64,000 bases of DNA, from NCBI GenBank assembly GCA_017591395.1, contig WEDG01001280.1, positions 1 to 64,000 on the forward strand, in the 5' to 3' direction. The position numbers and the translations under genes are program-made. Shown piece by piece: positions 56,010 through 64,000 of the stretch. The notes below the pieces were generated by a model. That model was not told where the DNA came from, searched no databases, and worked only from the letters and a program-made list of their open reading frames with translations. This DNA is from Schistocephalus solidus. Its lineage: Eukaryota > Platyhelminthes > Cestoda > Diphyllobothriidea > Diphyllobothriidae. The first letter of the stretch is position 1. Each line of letters opens with the position of its first letter.

Positions 56010-56480
56010 TTCTCCACTACTCCCATCCTATAAGGAAAAGACAAGGACAAACTACTAACCCAGACCACCTCTATGTGCATTGATTACTCTACCTGCTCCG
56101 GGGGGGGGGGGTAGAATCTAGTGGTCGCACGTGGCGGCGTTTGTCCGAAAGGATAAGAGAACAACTTCCAGCATGGGTAGAAAAGAGTCAAATAAGGGAC
56201 GGAAACAGCTCTATTCTCGCGCATCTGGTAGACACAGATCAGCACGTGGGTGCCACAGAGGCCATCTGGGTGATTCGCAAGGCATCTTCAAGGTATTCAA
56301 AATCTCTGGAACAGCGTCCGTTTGCTACTTCAGAGACGGCTGTAATCCGGTTACACAAACCGGTCCTGTTCGCACAGAAGAACTTCACACAGTATTCGCA
56401 GTTATCCTGGCCCATATCCACCAATTCAGCCGAAGGCCACATATGATTACCTTTCCAGACGGCCATCACCCCAAATGACG
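56010..56480 (+). pseudogene. GIY-YIG endonuclease of a different Penelope-like family
   Basis: The + strand reads KLLTQTTSMC (about 56049-56080), a run of 12 G (56100-56111) where the ..CxCGAxYI part should be, then GRTWRRLSERIREQLPAWVE. It continues SSILAHLVDTDQHVGATEAI, WVIRKASSRYSKSLEQR and AIRLHKPVLFAQKNF. The pattern (IGRTxRxLxxRIxEHLP...AxHLxxTxHxV...AIxxxKPxLCxQK) is that of a PLE endonuclease distinct from the GETGR family. The frame 56141-56446 is intact downstream of the G run. Confidence 0.6.
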
Positions 56481-56499
56481 CCGATCAGAAGACACTGAC

Positions 56500-58085
56500 T
56501 GCAATTTTTCCCGCTCCTTCACCCTATTGATAGGACCATTTTCCCTATTTGTACGCATATTTCACTTCTTTACCTAGCAACATAAATGTTCAGACCTGAA
56601 GAGAATTTATCGAAAGCAAACTTTTGCTTAGACTTTTTAATGGGAACTTTCGCAACTCTAAATATATATTTTAAAATGTTCATTTTTGAAAAACTCAGTT
56701 TTTGATGAATGTATAAAAAAAGATGTTCTTTCGAGAATGGGGGGAAATGTGTAAAATGATTACCGAGGATGGCGATGTGGTTAATAAGGTCATCCGAGAC
56801 TGCCCTTGGATGTTTCCGGAAATTTAGGAGATAAGATAAGAGCTTTCGAAAGCTTTAATAACTTCCGAAGGCTAGCGATTAGTGATTTCATAAGGCTGAA
56901 GGACGCCACCAGCTGCCTGTAACAACGCAAAAATCCCCTGAGACACCCGTCCAACGTCTCGCAAACGTGCCCAGAAGGAGCACACAGTCAAAGAATACAA
57001 CGTCGGCGTTTAACAATAGGGAGAAAAAACACTTACTCTCGTCCGCAGTTGATACGCCTGGACGATCGGGCTGTTGACGGTCTGGAAGGTTAGTAACTAT
57101 CGGAGCTAATTTCTCGTTGAATCGTAAAAAACAGGTAGTGTGTGTGTGTATTTGTGTCGCCTCTTCCTACTCCTCCGGATCTCTCCTGCCGTGTGCGCGA
57201 TGGCTTCTGGTAGAGAGCGTGAGCCAAACCGTAAAATTGCTGCTAGTAGTTGAACATCAGTGAGTTGCGCTCAGCCCTCAAAAAAAGTCGCGCGCTCGCG
57301 CATGTGAGCAATGGTGCACCTACGACAAGGTAACAGCCAATGAGGTCTCGTGACTCCCACGCCACTGCTGCAGCCGGCGCTGGAAGCGGAAGCAACGGCA
57401 GTGTTGGGGACGATCCTCTGTGCCAGGGCCCCAGATGTTGGACAGGGGTAGCGGGGGTTTTACTCTGGTCTCCGGCCGCTGCTGTATTCTTCCCCGTCCC
57501 CCAGGCAAGAGTTCAGGGGTTATATCGATTTTCGCTGCCGTTCAACCACCCTCTCTCAATCCTCGGCCTCTACTGTTTCGAGTCGCCAAAGGGCCCCAAT
57601 CGCCGGGCCTCCGGCCTTTTTGATGAGCGCGGGCTCCCATTGGCCATGCAGACCGTGCTAGTTCTATCGTTAGGCAGTGAGAAAACTGGTCGTTTTCACT
57701 TTCTGGCCGGCCGCGACGCTCGCCAACTGCATAGCGTTGCTGACGTACAAGTTGAATACAGTGGGGTGATTTACAGCCGTTCACTAGACGTGCACATTTA
57801 CTGCACGGTTTTTAACTGATCGCCAGTGGTACTAAAGAAGAGGATACCGACAGGAATGATCACTAACTGCTTGTTTCGCCGTCATAGGCCAACGATTGCC
57901 CCCAGCCCCACATAAAGGTCTAGGCAGGGAGCGCATAATCTACGCCAGCCTACAATTGCTGTCGCACATGCCTCTAGTGGCACTCATTTTACGTAGGCAT
58001 TACCGCCGCGTCAGCCGCTCCACGCATCACCATCAAGAGTTTGCGGACAGACTCGGCTAGCGCATGGACGAGGATGTATAGGGTG
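56500..58085. other. No gene recognised; GC-rich 159-codon frame
   Basis: The frame 57340-57819 (+) is open and GC-rich compared with its surroundings (AAAGAGSGSNGSVG near its start), but no domain is recognisable and the other strand is also partly open. It could be a first exon or promoter-associated sequence, or chance. A SINE body fragment lies near 57845-57920. Confidence 0.35.
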
Positions 58086-58089
58086 AGGT

Positions 58090-58270
58090 CGACAGTGGAT
58101 AATCCATCCTTAGAGCTCATCAAGGCATTCCTCTCGATAATTAAACTAACGTGATTGAATCTATCACGACACGTGTCGTGACTTCAGCAGTTGGCAATTT
58201 ACGGGATTACTTGATTCAGCTCAGGACTGGAAGCCAGATTGCAGTGGCTCCCTATTAAGGTAGCTGAGTA
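58090..58270 (+). repeat. Diverged GGCTTGGAAGG-family fragment
   Basis: gcagttggcaatttacggga and gattgcagtggctccctatt align with the gttgccaactgacggga and gttgcaatggctcc parts of the repeat. Confidence 0.4.
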
Positions 58271-58352
58271 AGCCTTACAGATGCGTAGTGTATGTGGTGG
58301 AGAGAAGGTTGTGTATGACATACGCAGACGGGTTGTTTAGCTGAAAAATCGG

Positions 58353-58440
58353 TAAGGATGCCTGGCATGGCCGCCTAAAGAGGACGCGGAAAAAGACCCG
58401 CCCGCAATACATGTGGCTTTGCGCTAAATTCCAATGAAAC
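58353..58440. mobile_element. Left end of a palindromic MITE
   Basis: aaggatgcctggcatggccg, cctaaagaggac and gtggctttgcgctaaattcc match the termini of 15236 and 44172. The right half is absent. Confidence 0.5.
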
Positions 58441-60295
58441 ATGTTTAAGATTAACCAACTCAGACGATCTCATGCACAATGTCGAAAGTTTCTAAAGATA
58501 GATAATCACTCGCGAACCGGCACTCACATATATACCAAAGATTTGAAATAATAATGAAGAACCCTATGCGACTTTAAAACTTAAAGGAAAGAAAATTTAA
58601 AATATAGATTATAGAAATGCCAACTTTTTTTGAAAAAAGGTGGTCTATTGCTTAAAATGTGATAAATCGCTGTAACTGTGAGTAATAATGGTAAATAGAA
58701 TTTTCGGTGGAAGCACAATAGCCGGACCCACTGAGAGCATTGGCTCTGGATTACCTATCCATTATTTCCTTTTCATGCGTTCCAATTTAGCTCTGTTGGA
58801 CGCCGGTTCAGGTTTGCATTCCCCTAAACCGATCCAGGAGACCGATTCCCTGTCCTTCGCCCATATATTAGCTTTTCCACTGCCCTTAAATCCCGCGGGT
58901 TCCCCTTAGTCCATCTATAGTCGATAAATAAGTTATAATTACCCCGATCTTCGTTTGCTTTTCCCAGGTTTTCTGCTTCCTCGTTCTGCTCCACCCATGA
59001 AACCCCCTTTACCATGTTTGTCGTAAAACAGTTGGCCTTGTTTACAGTGTTCTCAGTGGGTCTGGCGATTGTGCTTCCACCGAATTCTCAGTGGAAATCA
59101 TAAATACACCATTTTGTGGATATTAGAAATTTCCTTTAGACAACTTTATTTATTGGTGTTTTTGATAGTAGGTTACAGTTATTGTCAGATCGTCCTTGAA
59201 ATTCCGATGAAAACTTAACGATTTTCACTGTTTTCAATCACTCGCCCAACCTCCGAGTTCACCCAAATCCTGCCTGTGTTCCCTCGATTGATAAGACTCG
59301 AACATGCAGCATTCGTTAGAAAAAGGCTTTCCAAGTCTCAAATCCACTCAACAAACCAAAATAACAAGACCAAAGTACGCTAAACTACTCACTCAAATTT
59401 CGATTACACAGTTCATGAGTTAGGTCATCTACTGTACATGGTAAACCACATTGAGAGCCCAGGTACTCGGTAAAAGCCTAGACACGGCTGTGTGGAAGAT
59501 TCTGCGCTGTCGACTGAAGGGGCTCATCAGTAAACCCCACAGCGTTCTTCACGTGCCTTCCGATATATGAACTCCAATTCCACTGCTGGTTAATTTCGTT
59601 TCTGATCTGAAAGTTGCTATGGGTGTCTGAGCTGAAATTCAATATTAACTGTGGAACCGTCACGTACCAGTAACATGCTGCCAAAAAGCAGTCAATAGCA
59701 TAAAAATACGGCATAATTTACCATAATGACAGTCCATGTATTTGCTAAGCAGTGTGTTCTGCCGAATGACGCAGCTGCAAGAGTTCAGCTCACCATTAAA
59801 ACCCATAGTGTTCCCCGTGTGCTTTCTGGTATATAAACTCCAGTTTCAATTTTCGCACGTTTTCTATTTCCTGAGAAAACGTGCACGAATCCTCTGGCAG
59901 AGACCATTTCAGACTCAGTTCAAACGTGCATCATCGAGATGCAACTGCGACGGGTTCGGTTCATCAATGGGCCCCTCTGACCTTCTTGTCTTGACAGGTT
60001 GTGAGCATTGCGCTATTTCTACTCTAAGTTTGATTAATTGTAGCCTAACTATTTGTATAAACTTTTGGACCAAGTTTGAGATGGTATGTGGACAAGAATT
60101 TTTTTAATTAATTAATTTCTGAGGACATTATAAGACTTTACCTTGAGGGCAGGGGAATATACCAGAAGATACATGGGGAACCCCTTGCAGTTGTGCCACG
60201 CAGCAACGAAAAATTGGCTAAACACGTGTCTAGGCTTTTAGCTAGTAGCTGCGCCGCGAGTATGCTAAGTCAATCCGTGTTTATATAACATTTAT
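58441..60295. other. No gene recognised; diverged tandem segments
   Basis: Segments at 59522 (gctcatcagtaaaccccaca...tatatgaactccaattcc) and 59788 (gctcaccattaaaacccata...tatataaactccagtttc) are diverged copies about 266 bp apart. The part at 59310-59460 resembles 13890-14070. No coding features are evident. Confidence 0.45.
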
Positions 60296-60299
60296 CACA

Positions 60300-60780
60300 C
60301 AGACATTGCAGTCAGTCCAATGTGTGTTGTGGCAGACTGGTGGTCTGAGAGTCAGGGTGCAATGGCTCCTTCTTAACGTGACCTCTGGCTATCTATCACA
60401 CGTTTGGGATCTGCGACGCATAACCCTATGTTGGGCTAAATGCTGGTGCTTGTATTTGGGAGACCAGGTCGTGTACGTAGTACGCGTAGATGAGTTCATC
60501 TGCAGCTGAGTCCATTCCCTGCAACATTTCACTGACCGGCTCGAACGGTAGCTGGGGTCTGGGAATGGGAAAATAGAGTAAGGGCGATGGCTCACCGCAT
60601 TTTCCCTCAATATAACCCATCTGACGCGCTGGAAGCTATCACGGCGTGCTTATAGCTGTAACTTTGAAGGTTACCAACTGACGTGATAACCAGGACCACG
60701 TGGTCAGCCCAGTTTGTGTTTTGTGTGGTGGCTGATTGGTGGATTGAGTGTCAGGCTGCAATGGCGACTTCTCACTATGA
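60300..60780 (+). repeat. GGCTTGGAAGG-family repeat, 5' part, copy F
   Basis: It begins in the upstream module (gcagtcagtccaatgtgtgt; gtgcaatggctccttcttaa), continues through gaccaggtcgtgtacgtagt to the second module (gtggtcagcccagtttgtgt; aggctgcaatggcga), and stops before the 3' half. Confidence 0.65.
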
Positions 60781-61119
60781 TCTTTATGTTGTAGAACCTA
60801 AGCTGTGGTGTTCATACTCAGAACACTACAATCATCAGGTTAAATTCCGATTTTAAAGAAAAAGTCCGAAGACACCCGAATGAGGGATTTAGTGCGCACA
60901 GAACCCTGAGTTTATATCTCAGGCATCAGTGGTCACTACAGAAGCCTGGGCTAGTGTTGACTGTGTCCAGCCATGCCTGAGAGAGCATGTGACAGATGTG
61001 GCAGCTGCTTAAATAGGTCTGTGGAACAAGTTCAGTTTTGTGCACTGCGCTACCCGAGTGGTGTCGTGTCTGCATCGACCGAGGGCATTTGGACATTCGT
61101 CGGTTTGTCAACCGTATGC

Positions 61120-61690
61120 TCCACGGAAGGGGGGTGCAGGGACGGTGATTTAAGTTAAAGTGAAAGTAGACTTGCGCTGCAGCTATCGGGCTCTCTCCTC
61201 CTCCCCTACCTGAGCCCGGTGTCACGACAGAGTCAAGAAGACCGGAGATGGAAGAGGGCGAAGGTGGCTGGCGCGACCCCGAGCCGCCCCTGGGCGTACC
61301 AATACACCTAGCTCGGATCTCAAGAAGTGGGAGTGCCATAAAGGCCACATTAAGAAGGAGCCATTGCAGCCTGACTCTCGGTCCACCAGTCAGCCACTCC
61401 ACACAAAACGCACACTGGACTGACCACGTGGTCCGAGTTATCCCGTCAATTGGCAACCTTCCAAGCCACGGCTTTTAGAGCACCGTGATAGTTTCAAGTG
61501 CGTTAGATTGTTTATAGTGAGGAAAATACGCTGAGCTCTCGACCTCACTCTCTCCCCCACCACCACACTCAGACCACCGTCCAAGCCGGTCAGTTGTCTG
61601 ATGCGAGAGTGGGCGGAGTTGCTGATGACCTAGTCTATGCTTACTACGTACGATACCAGGCAAGCCACGGCGCTTATCATCCCGTGATAT
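61120..61690 (-). repeat. GGCTTGGAAGG-family repeat, copy G
   Basis: An inverted, well-preserved core: ccttccaagccacggctttt, gattgtttatagtgaggaaa, gaccaccgtccaagccggtc, gtcaagaagaccggagatgg, agtagacttgcgctgcagc. With copy F it forms an inverted pair. Confidence 0.7.
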
Positions 61691-61979
61691 TTTCAAACTC
61701 AGATCCCACATGCAGCAGAAGAGCGATATGGGGAAGTGTGGCGGTCAAGGATATGTGATCGACTCTAACCACACACACTAAATTCGTTCCGTCTACAGGA
61801 GAAGTCAGTAAGATATGAGGAGTGATGTATTGGTTACGCAGGACAGGTTGCCGTGAGATGGCTTTTCGCTTGTATGGCAGAACAAAGCGTCCGCTCAGGA
61901 GTTTGTCAGTACTGGTGTGTTGTTTACGCCTTTGTCTGGTGCACGAGGGAGTGACTGCCCGAGTGTGGGGCATTTGATT

Positions 61980-61987
61980 GGTTAGAT
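61980..61987 (+). repeat. 8-bp target-site duplication, left
   Basis: ggttagat, repeated exactly at 62958-62965 beside the other end of the hAT element. Confidence 0.85.
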
Positions 61988-62957
61988 CAGAGGTCGGAAA
62001 ACTCCAGCCTTTTAGGCCAGATACCTCCTAGCTAGTATTCCAGTCCGGCCTAACGCCCTAGTTATTTATTGTTAGATCCGGCCTAATTGAAATGTCGCGG
62101 TTTTGTTCCCCTTCATTACTACTGGTTGCAGCTCAAGCTGTGGCTCGTGTTTATTTTAAGAACTGATGTCAGGCCCTTGTATGAAACAGAAGCGCCTGAC
62201 TGGGGAGGGATGATAAATGTTGTGTTGTAAACAAGTTCACTCTCTGGTCTCGGTTTCATTCACCTCTTACCGGGGTCAAGGCGTGTGTTGTGCGCACGTG
62301 TGTGTGCTGTGACGTGCGAAGCAATTTTATTTCATGGTCATCTAACAGAAATCGAGTTCCCGCACAGTAAACCCAATTACTATGCCTAAAGAGCAAAAGC
62401 AACGCGTACCTACCAGTCTCCGGAAGGTTGACCTCGAACGTCGTGTCTTCAACCCCGCATGGACTGACGCATTATTCTTCGTCTAACGCGGCAACAAAGC
62501 CCTGTGTTTATTGTGCAACGGCACCAACAGCACTTTCAAGCGGTCAAATCTCAAGGGGCATTTCGATGCCAAGCACGCGCACACGTACAGAGACTACAAC
62601 GCGGATGAGCGGAAGACTGAGGCTGTTCGCTTGCAGTCACGGTTGGATCAACAGTCGTCCCTCTTCAAGAAGCAGGCTTCCAAAGCTTCTGAGGCTGCTC
62701 TAAAATGAAGTTTTGGAAGAACAAGCTGCGCTCTCAGCTCACTTACAATCGCCTTAATGACATTCTGGTGCTTAGCTCCTCATCCTTAGAACCTGATATT
62801 GTATCGGTCTCTAAGAGCATGCAACATCATGTTCCCCATTGATCGTACTGTATTTTTGAATAATAAACGTTTCATGGGACACATTGTTTCTTCTGGCCTA
62901 GTGTGCCTTCATGATCTCCTGAAATGGCCCAGTAGTCCGAAAAGTTTGCCGACCCTG
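61988..62957 (+). mobile_element. hAT-family DNA transposon, internally deleted copy (970 bp)
   Basis: The terminal inverted repeats cagaggtcggaaaactcc (61988) and the complement of aaaagtttgccgaccctg (ending 62957) agree at most positions and match the CAGGGGTCGGCAAACT type of hAT/Charlie elements. Both ends are flanked by identical 8-bp duplications, the hAT hallmark. Inside are an N-terminal transposase piece (62382-62708) and a C-terminal dimerisation-like piece (RSQLTYNRLNDILVLSSSSL, EPDIVSV; about 62730-62820) in another frame. The catalytic middle is deleted, so the copy is non-autonomous. Confidence 0.85.
62382..62708 (+). pseudogene. N-terminal hAT transposase fragment with BED-like zinc finger
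   Basis: From ATG at 62382 the frame reads MPKEQKQRVPTSLRK, then a TAA at 62484-62486 interrupts it. It continues NKALCLLCNGTNSTFKRSNL with KGHFDAKHAHTY, a C-x2-C ... H-x4-H finger of BED type that binds DNA in hAT transposases. The region AVRLQSRLDQQSSLFKKQAS follows, then TGA at 62706. The stop and the deletion of the catalytic core mean it cannot transpose. Confidence 0.7.
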
Positions 62958-62965
62958 GGTTAGAT
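62958..62965 (+). repeat. 8-bp target-site duplication, right
   Basis: ggttagat, identical to 61980-61987. Confidence 0.85.
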
Positions 62966-63189
62966 CAAGGGCTGAGTTTGGGTTGCGTGAGCGCAAGGCT
63001 CATGGGTGGCAAAACAGGCTGGCTGATGCGCGCAGGATATCCGCAGGTGTGGACACCGCCAGTATTTGTCTCAGGTTAAGCTTGTGGTCTGATCGTGCGT
63101 CCGCGGGTTAGCACGCCTGTTGCGCTTGTCGACTGAGAAAAGGGACGTCAAAGAAGGGGGCACTACAAAAGTATTCGAGGATCATACTT

Positions 63190-63800
63190 TCCTCTCAGTC
63201 AGGCTGAAAACATTTTTGTGTGGCGTTGCGTGTGATCATGGGAGGAGCTGTAGAGGCTAATGAGGAGAGATATAGTGCCATAATCGGCGGTGTTCTACCG
63301 CACGTTCTCATGGAGACGCATGTGGCCTTATAGGCCAATGCGGTGCGTGAATGTGTGTGGGCAGTGCAGACAGTTGAGTCGAGGGTGGCGCATGTATGTT
63401 GGTGCTCCTGGCACTGGTTCGCCGCTCTCTTTGCGATGTATTTGCAAAGTGACCGACCAGGCCGATGCTTGACATGCATGTACGGTGACAATGGGGACAA
63501 GATAGGTCAGGAGGTACTGAGTCTGCGGGAGCTGTGCTGCTGGTACTGGTAGTCGTGCTCATGGGAGGACTTTGGGAAGTGTTGATGGGTGCGCAAGATT
63601 TGTTAGCTGGGTTGGCATCGCGGTGGATTCCACTTTCGCGGATGCGCATGTGACCGAGCAGGCCAATGCGGTGAGTGCATGCCCGGGGGCAATTAGGGTG
63701 TAGAAGAAGGATCCATCTGTCCTTATATGTAAGGCGAATACCACTCTCAAGCTTATATGCGCCAGTAAAAGTAAGAAGAAAAGAACTATTCAATAGAACG
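63190..63800 (-). pseudogene. C2H2 zinc-finger tail of the LINE, third copy
   Basis: On the - strand the frame 63793-63308 shows HRIGLLGHMRIRESGIHRDA, then a Ser/Thr/Pro-rich spacer, LSCPHCHRTCMSSIGLVGHF and a frame slip into TSARSTNIHAPPSTQLS. Further fingers lie in the next frame down to about 63300. It matches 10046-10408 in order and linkers. No upstream LINE domains follow within the window. Confidence 0.6.
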
Positions 63801-64000
63801 TACTTTATTGTAAAATTCTACGAAATTTGGGTGTCGATTTTTACGGGTATATTTTCAACCTAGTAAAACAAAATACTTTGTTTTGTGACCGTAATACTCC
63901 AGCTTCCAGGAGATCGGACTTCACAAGTGTAATGTGAGGAAAACATTTATGTGTTACGCATAGTGTACAAGTTGGTAACGATTAGGGAAATGGACACGAC
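63801..64000. other. AT-rich end of window
   Basis: No feature recognised. Confidence 0.4.

Noticed and set aside
1..64000. CRISPR arrays, bacterial operons or prophage
   Set aside because: No regularly spaced identical repeats with unique spacers, no ribosome-binding-site-led operons. Spliced exons and retroelements show the DNA is animal nuclear.

Overview
The window looks like flatworm nuclear DNA, most likely a pseudophyllidean tapeworm (Diphyllobothrium, Spirometra or Schistocephalus type). This is inferred from spliced animal genes with long introns, a dense load of old LINE, Penelope-like (PLE) and tRNA-derived elements, and a LINE whose reading frame ends in C2H2 zinc fingers, a type I associate with these cestodes. 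Nothing bacterial or phage-like is seen.

Two host genes could be assembled from exons. (1) The last two exons of the V-type H+-ATPase subunit B gene lie on the + strand (974-1103 and 4498-4649); the rest lies upstream of the window. (2) A nine-finger C2H2 zinc-finger protein of 373 residues lies on the - strand in four coding exons (39187-38745, 36310-36082, 34104-33944, 31116-30828). All splice phases agree and the summed length is an exact multiple of three. Its introns hold PLE remnants, tRNA-derived repeats and an unbroken 530-bp purine tract.

The rest is mostly repeat remains. From 5.6 to 12.8 kb there are tRNA-derived repeats, a zinc-finger-tailed LINE with its reverse transcriptase deleted, and two copies of an unnamed ~0.65-0.8 kb repeat (here the GGCTTGGAAGG family). 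From 15 to 17 kb there is a palindromic MITE split by a repeat insertion, plus a PLE endonuclease. From 20.8 to 23.3 kb is a nest of GGCTTGGAAGG copies and a LINE zinc-finger tail. From 23.5 to 29.7 kb are CR1-like LINE pieces in both orientations and two adjoining PLE pieces. From 39.6 to 46.6 kb are MITEs, repeat copies and a tRNA-like unit. From 47 to 56.5 kb are five PLE endonuclease pieces, fold-back repeats and a second tRNA-like unit. From 58 to 64 kb are more repeat copies, a hAT transposon with perfect 8-bp target-site duplications, and another zinc-finger LINE tail.

The more interesting signals are: hammerhead-like motifs at the 3' ends of several PLE copies; the zinc-finger-tailed LINE and repeated contacts between it and the GGCTTGGAAGG repeat; a copy of that repeat with a 16-bp direct repeat at each side; fold-back tRNA-derived elements; and the long purine tract. 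Exon calls rest on family resemblance and splice logic. Repeat boundaries are approximate because no alignment could be run.
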